The notes: a model not told the origin generated them from the sequence alone. 64,000 nt of DNA from Micropterix aruncella (GCA_944548615.1 OX155952.1:41232185-41296184); one strand, 5' to 3'; shown: positions 31,206 through 46,869, counted from the first letter of the stretch. Numbers and translations: made by a program.

Positions 31206-34200
31206 TATTCTTTTTGATATATTTACCTGTCATTATTTCTATATACCTACTACTAGAGGAATGCAATGAGGACATCATCTCTCAAAACAGTTCGAGCAAG
31301 GTGTTACTTAAATAAAAATAAAATACCACTGAGTTCTCTCTGATTGGCCTGACAGCTGCTTTCCCGTTAACAAAGTAATCATACCAAGTGGGTAGACAAA
31401 AGATTGCATGTTTTAAGTCTTAATTATTCTGCGAAGGTGTCATTCTGTTGTGTGACTAACATGTTTTGCACATTGTTTTATTGTCCTAAAAACGCCGACG
31501 GGAAATCATCATTGAGTCAAGCTTTAATGCCATATTATACTATATAATATACACTATCGCTCAAAAGTACCTATTTGAGCACTCACTTTTTATTATACTT
31601 CTTATATAGAAGGAATTTAGAAAATCCTGTTTTTAAGAACATTTGGTTACAAGCCCGGAGTACAATTATAAGTACCTAGTAGGCCATAATCCCAATAGTA
31701 AAGATATCGAATAATAATGAAAGTTCAGGAATAAACAGGTCATTTAACAATTAACCCTTCAGGCCTCGGCCCCTCAGCCGATTGACAAGTTGATTATGAC
31801 AAAATTGAATTATGACACTGTCTCTCCAAAACATTAATTACTGTCTAACCACTGTACCCATAATTAAAATAAAACATACTAACATAATAAAACATAATAA
31901 ATTAAATTAAAATAAAATTAAAATGGGGCCGTCACGCTGAATCGTGTTGTGGCCGTTATCGGCCAATTGGGGCTCTAGGGGTTAAAGGAAGATTTTATTT
32001 TATTTTATTGTAGGTAGCCTTAATTTTATTTTCTTGTTGAATCGAATTTTATTTTCTTTCGTACTATTTTCAGACATTGTTCGCCTAAATAAATTTTAAT
32101 AAGAAAATGTAATTACGGCTACCTAAAATAAAATGTTTTTTTCCCAGAATTTTAAAATACCATAATTTTAATAAACCCGTTTTTAAGCATATTTGAGTAG
32201 TGCCTTTTGAGTAGTGTCATAAATTACATTTGATTGAGCGCCTATTACCCAATAGGCTATTATCCTTATGATAAAGGTATCGGACATTTATTTATTTATT
32301 TATTTAGTTTAACAACGCCTTTACAATAAATATGCAACGCTAATCTTCATGTCAAAATTTAATAAGTATTAAAAATTATTAAAATAAAAATAACAATTGA
32401 ACACGGCCGACATGAGCATTAGCATGTAAGTGCTGCTGCTGTCCAACTAGGTTCCAGGACTTGTTCCAGGGCCGCGAGCTCTCCAGATTTGTATTGACAT
32501 ATATTCGGCAATTTAAAAAAAAAGAAGAGAAATGAAACATATAAATATATATTACCATCACCATTACAAATTAAAGCTAATAAACAAAACTGGAAATATT
32601 AAAAAATAGAATACAGAAAATAAATAACCGTGCTAAATAAAATTTAAAAAAAATGACAAATAATATTACACAACAATGACAGTTCAATTATAAAAAGGTG
32701 ATTTAAAAATTCTGGTTAGTATTTATTCATTTTATTTTACGTAGCCTTAATTATAATTTATATTAAAGTTTATTTAAGCGATCAACGCCTAGGTAAGCTT
32801 TATTTATAAAATATATCAGGGCTACCTAAAGTAACATAAAAATATTCTTCCAAGATTTTTAAAATAAAGCTTTTAATCTGAACTTTAATTAATGTCCGAT
32901 ATCTTTATTATAGGTCTACTAGATAATATACGTTTAAACAAATTTGCTTCATGATCTATATCAATGCACTTCTGGTTTGTACCCACATGTGCTTAAAAAC
33001 AGGATTTTCTAAATATAATTTGTATAATGAGTACAATAAAAAGTAGGGGCCCAAATACTTTAAATCAGCAACTGAATTTAGTCTGACTAGTTAAACTTTA
33101 AAAAATAATAATAAGCGGATTAAACACACCCACATAGAAGTATAGAATTTCTTATCACAAACACTATTATTAGAATATTATCTCCTGATACATAATTGGA
33201 TTAATTAGCTGATAATTAGGTTATCAATTAGTAGGGTTAGCATCAATTAGCAGGGTTATAAAAAATGTGGTCGCTTAGAAAGCCAGACGACTCTCTAAAC
33301 TCAAATGCCTAACTTAATCAAAAGATTGAAGACTTCCGATGACGTCACTACCTATAAGTGCAACACTATATCAGCCTTCATTTCGACCACAAGCCGATTT
33401 CCTAGTTTAGCTGTATTATTCCTTACAATGCGGCTTTTTTATATGGAGGAAGTAATCAAGCCATATTACTATCCTTAAGCTGCCATCGCGATAGTAGGAA
33501 ATGGCACGAGTGACGTTCTTACCACGCGGAAGATTCAAAAAACAAATGGAGACGTCATACAGTTTTTTTCCGGATTGCATTCGTAAATTTATTTTTTTTA
33601 AGAAAAGGAAGACTGTGGAGACATTATATTTCCCCATCCAAAAAAAAAAAATACTGAAAAGGCGATTCAATGCTGTATCGTTGTTTGTATATGAAAAACA
33701 GGAAAACTTGATTTATTTACAATAAATATTTATTTATTTATAGTAGCTATTATCAAGAAGTTACACAGGCAGATGTAACCGCATATCACTCGATTGGAAA
33801 AATAATAACAGCAATTTTCTCTTTATTTGTTGTTTTATTTCAAGGTATTAACACTAGCAGGTAAAAGCGGGGACAATAGAAACGTTTTAGGTAATTATTT
33901 TTTCTATGTGCTTTTGCAACGGTATGGTATATAATAATGTTTTAACGTAGTTTGTCAACATATTCACCAAAAATGTAGCCTCAGAAATATTCTGAGAGGT
34001 TATACGGAGCATCTTTCTCACTTTTATCTCATAGATTAAAAAATACGCAGGACCTTTAACGGTTTAACATGTCTCCATAAGCCTTTACACAATCGACTAG
34101 ACAGACGGTTCAATTTCGTGTGCCACCGCGACTAACGAGGAGTTAGCAATAGGAATAGTATTATCATGTCGAAAAACCTCTCACCCGAACGTGTCGTGTT

Positions 34201-34960
34201 TTTAATACCGCATGTAAAGGATTAGACATATTTAAAGATTCTATCAAATCTAGTATATCTAATACTTCTTAAGATTTAACTAACTGCCATCCTACTGTAT
34301 TATATGACTTCACTATATGATACCATTTTTAACAGTCATTTTAGTAACATTCATAGTACCTTATATTGAAGTACGACTCCGTAATACGGCATAGAAGCAC
34401 GGCCAAATATGCATAAAGTAGACGTTTACTCGATGATATAAGACGCTTGGAAGGTCAGTGCTCATTAGTAAACGCAGGAAAGGTCCTAAGTTCCTAAAGG
34501 TCCTAATTAAAAATGTAATATCTGATAAAGTAAGTAACAATCGCGACTGTGGCAATTACAGACTGAACCGTATTTTTTTTTTCGAATGGAGTCTATTTAG
34601 TAATTATTCTTATTACCTTTTTGCTTTATAATTATCCCCCATTTTCCAGTTCCCCACTTTCATTAGCCCACTTTCCAATTATCATTGCTTATCTCCATAA
34701 TCAATGCTATTATTAACGTACTCTTGTCATTTCTATTTTAAGTTGTTCGTGCAGGTGTAAATTCGTTTTGTGTAAAAAGGCAAAATTGAAAATACTCACT
34801 CGTGTTTAATATCTGTAAGTTAATTAATAATTAGTTAATAATTATAGTTAGGAGGGTAAAATAATTAATAAAATAAAAAATATTATTTACGGAAATATGT
34901 TTTAAACGTTACTCTGCATGGGGACGTACATTTGAAACACAAGTAAATAAATAAAAAAAA
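31206..34960. other. No gene recognised; AT-rich with simple repeats
   Basis: Holds (TTTA)n at 32286-32305 and two similar stretches (31985-32160, 32725-32880), each containing TAGCCTTAATT...GGCTACCTAAA. These look like copies of an undefined short repeat. The ORFs at 33416-33725 overlap on both strands and carry no motif. Confidence 0.45.
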
Positions 34961-35130
34961 ACACGACTGCCGTTACAGAAAGGGAACTATTTTATTTATA
35001 ATTAGTTTCATTACGGTTTTTTATTAAATATTTGTGGTTTATTTATTTATATATAAAGAATAAAGAAACGGAAAACATACATAGATGAACCCTGAACACA
35101 CTAAACTCTTTTTTTGTTAGTCAGTCGTGT
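34961..35130 (+). mobile_element. ACACGACTG-terminus MITE, compact 170-bp copy
   Basis: Left end ACACGACTGCCGTTACAG, right end TTAGTCAGTCGTGT: a 9-bp perfect inverted terminus. It is the only copy here with both ends close together. No coding sequence. Confidence 0.7.
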
Positions 35131-35619
35131 AAGCAGCTGAAATAGCAGTCGTTAAATTGCGGTAGAGAATGTAAGTATTTATTATTAGACAGAATATTAT
35201 CAAGCTGCTAAAAGTAATATGGTTCAGGTCATTGTGAGAAAGACAGTATAGATTTATTTATGAAAATAGGTTCCTCGTGTCTTTCCTCCACCAGTAAAAA
35301 TGAATTTACTTTTTAACGACCTTTATTAATCTTAATCGAACACTCTAGAACAAAATAACGGTAGGTTAGGTTTGATGAATTGATATATCATAGCTTTTAT
35401 TATTGACATTTTATTTACCTTAAGATGTATATTTTTAATTTCGTGTACAGGTTTCAATACGTGATAATTACGTACTTTAAAGTCGGATAGACTAATAGAC
35501 AGCAATCTATCTCTCCGTATTACTGAATCGTCTGAATCGGCCTATATAAAAATGTCATAGATGGCACTAATAATTCAATGTTATTATTGTTATTATTGAT
35601 TATTGGGTTTTTATAAAAT

Positions 35620-35940
35620 ATAGAATAACTTTATTGTGCTATAAAAACATTACTTAATGAATATTACACTGGTTTTATAAAAAAGACAATGTACTCACAA
35701 ATGGCGGACTTATCGCTACAGCGATATCTTAAAGCCAACCATTTTATAAACTCCGTACGATACACACAGATGTAATAAATTTAAATTTAAAATAAACTAA
35801 TACGAATATATATTAATAACTTATGCTAAGGTTGTCCAGGGAAGAATAAAAGAGAGGACAGGATGAGGTATTTGTTTAGTGGCTGCGTGGAAAAAAATAT
35901 TCCCTAAATAACTTTTTGAAAGTGAAATTAATCAGTCCAT
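35620..35940 (+). repeat. Dispersed repeat, copy shared with 56770-57165
   Basis: Shares GAATAACTTTATTGTGCT, ATGAATATTACACTG, ACAAATGG-GG-CTTATC and AAGAATAAAAGAGAGGACAG-like stretches with 56770-57165, in the same order and orientation. Non-coding; family unknown. Confidence 0.7.
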
Positions 35941-36549
35941 TATAAAAAAACATTAGATCAATGTCCATATTATAGATGGTCATTATAGATGGTCAAATAA
36001 ATTGCTATTAGTTTCGCCGGACAATCCTATCAGCGCCACCTGCATGTCGCCGGCATAAAGAATTACCAAAACATACTATAGTAGATCCAAGACTTTTATC
36101 TGCCCATTGATTGGATAAATATTTATTCGGGCCCTGTATAATTAATGGAAAGCTGGCAAGAACCACAATATTGATTCTTATTGGCTTTAATCGTAACTCT
36201 GCAGATCGACATATCCGTCAGCCTGTAATATCCGGATGATATGCAAATGATATGAAATGTCCAGGTCTGAAAGGATTTCCTGGGCGGCAGATGCGGTCGG
36301 TGCGGTTGAACAGCAACTCAAGAGCAACTCTGAGCTTGAGTTCCGGTAGCGAATTGTGACACCCTTCTTGAGCAGTGATAAACTTCGATCGGTCATTGGC
36401 TCGGTTAGTGTTACGTCGTTAATTAACGGAGTAATTTTTGGCGCCCAATAGAGTTTGTACCATTTGAAATAAAAACCAAATTTACACCGAAAGTACGCAT
36501 TATATATATATTTGGAAATCGAGTTGATATATGATAAAAGAATAAAAAA

Positions 36550-37354
36550 TACGACTTCCGATACAGAAAGTGAACTATTGTATTGATAACAAGGTAGAGA
36601 GGACGAGTAAAGTATTGAACATAACAACAAAATAAGACTGATTTTATTAAATATCTTCTTTATATTTGATACATTGATGCAATGCATCTTTCATTATCTT
36701 AATGACATTTGATTGAAACCTCAAATAATTATATACAAGTAACGCCTTCTATACTCATTTGAATGTACTCTTTCGAACTATCTTTTTACATTAGTACCAT
36801 TTCTGGTCGCTTCATGTAATTTAGTGTTTGTTAGTGTAAACAAATTTGATGAGAGCGATTTGACCCCCTTCCCATATATTGAGCGATTTGACCCCTTTCA
36901 CATGTATTGAGCGATTTTTGCCCATAATCAACCATTATCCTGAAGGTCTAACCTATTCAAAAATATATATTTCATTGAGGTACCCGATTTTCCGTTAGCT
37001 TCTGGAATCATTTGCAGTACCTACTTTACTTGTAATTACTTCTAATAATTATTTTTAATAATTTAATATTTGTGGTTTATGTATTTATCCATACCAGACC
37101 TTTCATTTGACAGTAAAGACTATATATTTATGTTAATTTATTGACATTGGACATTTGGACAACTCACTCACTTGATATTTGGACAGTTAAGGCACCCTAT
37201 AACACTCGATGTGACATAACGATTATCACAATAACACACACTTTTAAATCGGTTCAAGCGTTTAGGAGTTATTGTGGAATTAAGAAACGGAAAACATATA
37301 TTACATAGATGAACCCTGAACACATTACACTCCGTTTTTGTTTGGCAGTCGTGT
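36550..37354 (+). mobile_element. ACACGACTG-terminus element, longest copy (about 805 bp)
   Basis: Degenerate left end TACGACTTCCGATACAGAAAG and right end TTTGTTTGGCAGTCGTGT match ends 1 and 2 of the family. The middle contains material not in the 170-bp copy, including a three-unit tandem repeat at 36845-36915. No transposase frame was recognised. Confidence 0.5.
36845..36915 (+). repeat. Three-copy GAGCGATTTGACCCC tandem repeat
   Basis: GAGCGATTTGACCCCCTTCC and variants recur at about 27-bp spacing; the third copy is diverged (GAGCGATTTTTGCCC). Confidence 0.85.
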
Positions 37355-37554
37355 AAAAAGCAAACTAATGAAGGGTTACTTCATGATCAATGGTAGTGGA
37401 GACTGGGGCTGGTAGTCTATAGTTGTCATGTATGTCAATACCATAGTTGTAATTTTAGTATTAAATTTCAATTTTGAAACAATTTCAAGTCGATCAACTT
37501 ACCCCGTGACTGGGGTTTGCTTGACGCAGCTTATGGAGTAGGTAGACAAATAGG

Positions 37555-38329
37555 CAGGCGCGGATCTACGTCTTGTTTGGGGGGGGGGGGGGGGCGGACA
37601 GTGGGAGTGAGTTTCCGTGTATAGATAGTTAAAATAAATTATAGTGTGAATTTAGGGCATCCAATATGCTGAATAGAGATAGGTAATTAAGTAACTAAGG
37701 ATTATAAAAAGGGAAAAGAAATAATGAATACACTCGTACGTTTTTATTTTACTTCTAAATGAACAATGAACAAATTATACATAATAGTCCATAACAGAGG
37801 ATTAAATTACAAATTGCAGTTTCCGGTGTTGTTTCTTTGCAAATCTTTCATCTTTATTATCTTCTCTTTGTCTACTGGAATATCAAAATGAATATGCAGG
37901 ATTGCCAACCCTGTTAACCTATCCTCTACGATCGTGAATCGTAGCCAGGTTTTTAGTCGCCTCAGAGTTGAAAAACTTCTTTCGGCAGTCGCCACACTTA
38001 CGGGCAAGGAGGCCATGATAAGGATGAGGCGATGTATGCGATGTATGTAGATGAATTCGTTGGCCAGATCTAGAACATCTAGAATATTTTTTGGTTCCGA
38101 ATAAGCGGGATTATTTCTCTTTTCCCTTCTAAAACTTAAAAGTATCAGTGTAGTCGTTTAGTCGTCAGTGTAGACTTATAATCGTCAGTGTAGGTAGACA
38201 TTAAAATCTGTAGATTGTAGGTAGTCGTCATTCAGGAATCTTGCCCGCTTTTTGTCAACAATTTTTTTCAATCCTCGTTGGGGGGGGGGGGGGCGGTCGC
38301 CCCCTCCGCCCCCCATAGATCCGCGCCTG
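37555..38329 (-). mobile_element. Internally deleted hAT transposon (775 bp) with near-perfect 8-bp duplication
   Basis: 14-bp perfect TIR CAGGCGCGGATCTA at both ends. Flanks CAAATAGG (37547-37554) and CAGATAGG (38330-38337) match at 7 of 8 positions, the duplication length typical of hAT. G and C homopolymers lie just inside the ends. The interior keeps only the transposase C-terminus. Confidence 0.9.
37807..38016 (-). pseudogene. hAT transposase C-terminal dimerisation (hATC) fragment
   Basis: MASLPVSVATAERSFSTLRR, then LKTWLR and DRLTGLAILHIH: the conserved ERSFS-x-L-x-x-x-K...R-x-x-L-x-L...H segment that ends hAT (Ac-like) transposases and mediates dimer formation. The RNase H core is gone, so the element could only move with help from an intact relative. 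Confidence 0.85.
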
Positions 38330-38865
38330 CAGATAGGTTTAAACAACTTGCAGATATATTTAACAAAAAACTCAAAAACAAATAAAAATAAATGATAATG
38401 TTTTATTTGTAACTTAGTCATAATACTTATTATCTATGTGCAGGAAACTAAAATAGATACAATCATCCATTCAGAGGGATCTTTAGATTATAGTTCTGTT
38501 AAAACTGAAGCGTATCGTTTTTGCTTTCTCCCTTTGATTTTTTGATAAAAATATTTCAATTTTATTATACATGTATGATCACCTGCGCTAACGAGTCCCC
38601 ACAAGAATGCGCCATTCTGCCCCAAATGTCCATTCTTGTTTTTTACCACCATAGCACAATACAAATGGCGAGTCTAACAGTCATCTCTAGTCTAGAATAA
38701 TTCTTAGTGACATAGACTACAACACAATATTTCTTTAATTTCGGTTTTTCAAACCAATATTTTTTTTGTGGAAATATAATGGTTTTTTCGACATAGCTGT
38801 TATTACTCATCATGAAGCTCTTCGTAGGTTTGCTCATTTTTTCGGAATTTTAGAATGCGTATCCT

Positions 38866-40210
38866 ATTAACTGTTCCATGGGAATCAAATATCACAAAAG
38901 ACCACGAATACCAATTAAATAAATCCAGGGAAGGAAAGAAACTGAAAAACTAATTTGTTTTATTCCTAGCTAACACTCCATTCCTAACACATTATTATTC
39001 ACCTACCATATATTTATGATTGGCATGCTATTTGTACTTTATATTATTAGGTATCACATACCTTTTAAGATTATTTGAAATTTTATTTTTTAATAAAATT
39101 TTAGTTTACTTGATTTTATTTTTCACGGCATTCTTTAACGTATTTTACTTTCCTGACGACCTATCGGAAAGGAAAGTATTGTGATCGCGCTAAAAAAAAT
39201 TTTGAGATGAAGATGGCAATATATATTTTGAGACTCCCTGAGACGATTGAGACTATTTCCAGACCGATCTCTGTCTGTATGTATGTCTGTATGTCTGTAT
39301 GTCTGTATGTCTGTATGTCTGTATGTCTGTATGTATGTATTCTTCCACGATAGCGCCCAGACGCTTAATCGGATTGAGCTGAAATTTGGTATATAAGCTT
39401 CTGTTAACCGTCGGAGGAACCCATTAGTTTTTGGAGTCCCTACGCCCTACGGTTGTGGTACCTCCCATACAAATTTTGGGGTTCCCGGCGAAAAAATTGT
39501 TTCGCGATAGCGCCCAGACGCTTAATCTGTCTAAGTTAAAATTTGGCATAGAAGCTTCTGTTAACCATCGGAAGAACCTATTAGTTTTTGGGGTACTTAA
39601 GACCAACGTTTGGGGTACCTGCCATACAAATTTGGGGTACTAGAGTAAAAAATGTCGCTGTTTTTTCGCACCTCCCCGGATACTAGTCAGGAAAGTCTTG
39701 GGGTTGACACAACCGATTTTTTTTATTAGCATTAGGCAGTACTTAAATATACGAATCTGAGCCTACCTTAGTACGGACGTCTCGTGCGATCCAGTTAGGT
39801 TAGGTTTAATTTATTTGTAACTGTTATTATGATTTTTTGTAAAATAAATAATTTGAATTTGAATTTTGGATTTAAAAATACCATGATCTCGCAAATGCCA
39901 TCACCCGCAACGGCTTTACTGTTCACCTACACGCGGGGGAAGCCTCGACAAAGATCCTGACCTCTCCATGAAAATAATCAACTCCTTCCTAGAATAACTA
40001 TATAAGACGATCATTTCCGCATCTCAAATCCTATGGCTTCGAAGGCAAGGTTTTACATGTGGCAAGAGAGCTGTGCTAAACTTATCACAGCCGGTCGTTA
40101 GTTCGGAGTCCATCGCTCATCCCCCATAAGTATAATAATAGTTTTTTGATGGGCACGACTCCGGTCGGTGAACTCCATGGCAGCTGCGTTTGTATTTATA
40201 TATTTATATA
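38866..40210 (+). mobile_element. RLE-type LINE 3' fragment, interrupted
   Basis: 38866-38930 matches the TVPWESNI-coding region of the 59385-61090 copy (ACTGTTCCATGGGAATCAAA). Homology resumes at about 39868 (CATGATCTCGCAAATGCC) and runs through the 3' UTR to about 40200 (GTCGGTGAACTCCATGGCAG). The two pieces are collinear, so 38931-39867 is an insertion into this LINE. Confidence 0.75.
38931..39867. mobile_element. About 940-bp insertion with CTGTATGT microsatellite and internal duplication
   Basis: Splits an RLE LINE. It contains (CTGTATGT)n at about 39272-39340. A roughly 155-bp direct duplication (GATAGCGCCCAGACGCTTAAT at 39349 and 39507, each followed by ATTTGG and AGAACC/GGAACC motifs) follows. 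GGAAAGTCTTGGGGTTGACA lies near 39690 and a TTTGAA-type tail at the right end. The AAAGTCTTGGGG...ACACAACCGATTT motif recurs near 50388 and weakly near 63668. Confidence 0.6.
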
Positions 40211-42250
<2,040 letters not shown>

Positions 42251-42266
42251 TTTTGTTTATTTTTTT

Positions 42267-45200
42267 AAGTTTTCAGCTGAATATTGATCGCAGCTTCTTT
42301 ATATCGCACCTTTAGAAAATAAAAAAACGAAATTCGAAATTTTAAATTCTTCCATCTGTCAAGTAGCTCGTCTTGTCTTGTTATTTCCTCTGAAATAATA
42401 GGAAATTGAGTGAGTTTACGTATAAAGAAGGATTGTAGCTTAATTTTTGAGATAATTGGATGAAGGGTGAGCGTTTACTAGTTGAAAAATGGGCCCAACT
42501 TAAACCTACTCCTCTTTCCGCAAGTGAGAGGCATTCATCATTCTCGTTAACACCTAAAGCATTCCCGAATCCGATCAAGGGAATCCTTCGTCACGATGTA
42601 AGTGGCTTTTATAATTATTTACTTTATAATCATCTTATTGATCAATTCTAAAAAGAATATATACACAAAACTATCAAATATTTCAAAATATTGAATTTTT
42701 ACATATTTTATGTTTCGTTCATTGTAAATAATCCATTTAGGTTAAAGGTAATCTTTCCAACTAATAGGAAAGAGCTGACTGCTTCCTTTCATTGATATGA
42801 GGGCATGTCACGCTTTTAGTTTTAAGTTTTCAGCTGAATATTGATCGCAGCTTCTTTATATCGCACCTTTAGAAAATAAAAAAACGAAATTCGAAATTTT
42901 AAATTCTTCCATCTGTCAAGTAGCTCGTCTTGTCTTGTTATTTCCTCTGAAATAATAGGAAATTGAGTGAGTTTACGTATAAAGAAGGATTGTAGCTTAA
43001 TTTTTGAGATAATTGGATGAAGGGTGAGCGTTTACTAGTTGAAAAATGGGCCCAACTTAAACCTACTCCTCTTTCCGCAAGTGAGAGGCATTCATCATTC
43101 TCGTTAACACCTAAAGCATTCCCGAATCCGATCAAGGGAATCCTTCGTCACGATGTAAGTGGCTTTTATAATTATTTACTTTATAATCATCTTATTGATC
43201 AATTCTAAAAAGAATATATACACAAAACTATCAAATATTTCAAAATATTGAATTTTTACATATTTTATGTTTCGTTCATTGTAAATAATCCATTTAGGTT
43301 AAAGGTAATCTTTCCAACTAATAGGAAAGAGCTGACTGCTTCCTTTCATTGATATGAGGGCATGTCACGCTTTTAGTTTTAAGTTTTCAGCTGAATATTG
43401 ATCGCAGCTTCTTTATATCGCACCTTTAGAAAATAAAAAAACGAAATTCGAAATTTTAAATTCTTCCATCTGTCAAGTAGCTCGTCTTGTCTTGTTATTT
43501 CCTCTGAAATAATAGGAAATTGAGTGAGTTTACGTATAAAGAAGGATTGTAGCTTAATTTTTGAGATAATTGGATGAAGGGTGAGCGTTTACTAGTTGAA
43601 AAATGGGCCCAACTTAAACCTACTCCTCTTTCCGCAAGTGAGAGGCATTCATCATTCTCGTTAACACCTAAAGCATTCCCGAATCCGATCAAGGGAATCC
43701 TTCGTCACGATGTAAGTGGCTTTTATAATTATTTACTTTATAATCATCTTATTGATCAATTCTAAAAAGAATATATACACAAAACTATCAAATATTTCAA
43801 AATATTGAATTTTTACATATTTTATGTTTCGTTCATTGTAAATAATCCATTTAGGTTAAAGGTAATCTTTCCAACTAATAGGAAAGAGCTGACTGCTTCC
43901 TTTCATTGATATGAGGGCATGTCACGCTTTTAGTTTTAAGTTTTCAGCTGAATATTGATCGCAGCTTCTTTATATCGCACCTTTAGAAAATAAAAAAACG
44001 AAATTCGAAATTTTAAATTCTTCCATCTGTCAAGTAGCTCGTCTTGTCTTGTTATTTCCTCTGAAATAATAGGAAATTGAGTGAGTTTACGTATAAAGAA
44101 GGATTGTAGCTTAATTTTTGAGATAATTGGATGAAGGGTGAGCGTTTACTAGTTGAAAAATGGGCCCAACTTAAACCTACTCCTCTTTCCGCAAGTGAGA
44201 GGCATTCATCATTCTCGTTAACACCTAAAGCATTCCCGAATCCGATCAAGGGAATCCTTCGTCACGATGTAAGTGGCTTTTATAATTATTTACTTTATAA
44301 TCATCTTATTGATCAATTCTAAAAAGAATATATACACAAAACTATCAAATATTTCAAAATATTGAATTTTTACATATTTTATGTTTCGTTCATTGTAAAT
44401 AATCCATTTAGGTTAAAGGTAATCTTTCCAACTAATAGGAAAGAGCTGACTGCTTCCTTTCATTGATATGAGGGCATGTCACGCTTTTAGTTTTAAGTTT
44501 TCAGCTGAATATTGATCGCAGCTTCTTTATATCGCACCTTTAGAAAATAAAAAAACGAAATTCGAAATTTTAAATTCTTCCATCTGTCAAGTAGCTCGTC
44601 TTGTCTTGTTATTTCCTCTGAAATAATAGGAAATTGAGTGAGTTTACGTATAAAGAAGGATTGTAGCTTAATTTTTGAGATAATTGGATGAAGGGTGAGC
44701 GTTTACTAGTTGAAAAATGGGCCCAACTTAAACCTACTCCTCTTTCCGCAAGTGAGAGGCATTCATCATTCTCGTTAACACCTAAAGCATTCCCGAATCC
44801 GATCAAGGGAATCCTTCGTCACGATGTAAGTGGCTTTTATAATTATTTACTTTATAATCATCTTATTGATCAATTCTAAAAAGAATATATACACAAAACT
44901 ATCAAATATTTCAAAATATTGAATTTTTACATATTTTATGTTTCGTTCATTGTAAATAATCCATTTAGGTTAAAGGTAATCTTTCCAACTAATAGGAAAG
45001 AGCTGACTGCTTCCTTTCATTGATATGAGGGCATGTCACGCTTTTAGTTTTAAGTTTTCAGCTGAATATTGATCGCAGCTTCTTTATATCGCACCTTTAG
45101 AAAATAAAAAAACGAAATTCGAAATTTTAAATTCTTCCATCTGTCAAGTAGCTCGTCTTGTCTTGTTATTTCCTCTGAAATAATAGGAAATTGAGTGAGT

Positions 45201-45439
45201 TTACGTATAAAGAAGGATTGTAGCTTAATTTTTGAGATAATTGGATGAAGGGTGAGCGTTTACTAGTTGAAAAATGGGCCCAACTTAAACCTACTCCTCT
45301 TTCCGCAAGTGAGAGGCATTCATCATTCTCGTTAACACCTAAAGCATTCCCGAATCCGATCAAGGGAATCCTTCGTCACGATGTAAGTGGCTTTTATAAT
45401 TATTTACTTTATAATCATCTTATTGATCAATTCTAAAAA

Positions 45440-45441
<2 letters not shown>
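42267..45441 (+). repeat. 557-bp tandem array, five full units and a partial sixth
   Basis: Units start at 42267, 42824, 43381, 43938, 44495 and 45052, with landmarks (AAGTTTTCAGCTGAATATTG, ATGGGCCCAACTTAAACC, CCGATCAAGGGAATCC) at exact 557-bp spacing. Copies look identical. The 65- and 63-codon frames on opposite strands in every unit are by-products of that identity. The last unit breaks off inside AAAAAGAATATATA and passes straight into (AT)n, the same point at which the inverted copy meets the left (TA)n. Confidence 0.95.

Positions 45442-45502
<61 letters not shown>
45442..45502. repeat. (AT)n microsatellite, about 60 bp
   Basis: Grows directly from the AGAATATATA of the last satellite unit. 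Confidence 0.95.
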
Positions 45503-46012
<510 letters not shown>

Positions 46013-46464
46013 TATATAGTTTTGGAGATTGCATAATGGTAATATGAATTATTCAATTACGGCTGTAATCGTTTCAATACCGCTTATCTCAAAGCCCTAC
46101 AATTAAATTGAAATTTAAATCTATCAAAAGATCGTACGTTTTATAATCACAGCGCAATGGGTGTAACCGATCATTATCTGGCAGTATTACAGAATGAGTT
46201 TGAGGATCCAGTAAAATGACTCAATCATCTTTATAATTTAATACCTCATTAGCGTGCGCTGTTGAAGCATTTGTTAGGTCTGACGAATAGAGAATTGAGT
46301 TGGACTTCCTGGATTAGTTGAAATATTATTTTATGATCGAAGTCCGGAGTATATACGCATGATATATATAGGACCAATGGCAATGAAAACGTTTATAATT
46401 AATAGTTACCATGGTCAAATACATAACGAACAAAACGTATCTCTAGACCGAATGAGAGATACAA

Positions 46465-46800
46465 CCTACAACTACAATAAGTTTTAACGATCGTTCTGTC
46501 TCCCGTGAGGTGAGCGCAGAAGGCTTGGGACGAAAACCAAACCACTGTCTAGTTACACCACCTGCCCATCAGAGGCCAACGCCTTACGGCGAGGCACCAG
46601 GAAAGGTATCCAGCGCGCAGCCTCGCCCCCTGACTACCAGTTTGGAAGGATATATCCGTCTGGAATTAACTTTCAGGATACCTCCTGCATCCTGACTGGT
46701 TACAGGATCGAGGTCGCTTGCGCGGTCCTCTCCCTTACATAGCGGTTATACGGTGTCTACCGAATATATCGCGGACCACGTCAAGCGCGTCGAACGTGTG
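46465..46800 (+). mobile_element. SINE-like repeat, copy B of the 665-bp family (truncated)
   Basis: Starts near CTACAACTACAATAAG, then GGTGAGCGCAGAAGGCTTGG, CCTTACGGCGAGGCACCAGG, the ATCGAGGTCGCTTGCGCGG core and CTCTCCCTTACATAGCGG. Homology fades near 46800. Confidence 0.65.
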
Positions 46801-46869
46801 CATTGCTTTATTGAATCAACTCGAAAACGAAGGGATTCTGCATCGATTATACGATAACGATTCTTAACG

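Noticed and set aside
33416..33725. Overlapping plus and minus ORFs with basic, Phe-rich peptides
   Set aside because: Mirror frames over AT-rich DNA with A/T runs; no splice or domain evidence.
42381..45436. Repeated 65- and 63-codon ORFs on opposite strands of every satellite unit
   Set aside because: They are complementary frames of the same DNA and are preserved only because the units are identical. No ribosome or domain signal supports translation.
42267..45441. CRISPR-like or gene-cluster interpretation of the regular array
   Set aside because: The period is 557 bp with no spacers, and the window is eukaryotic. It is a satellite.
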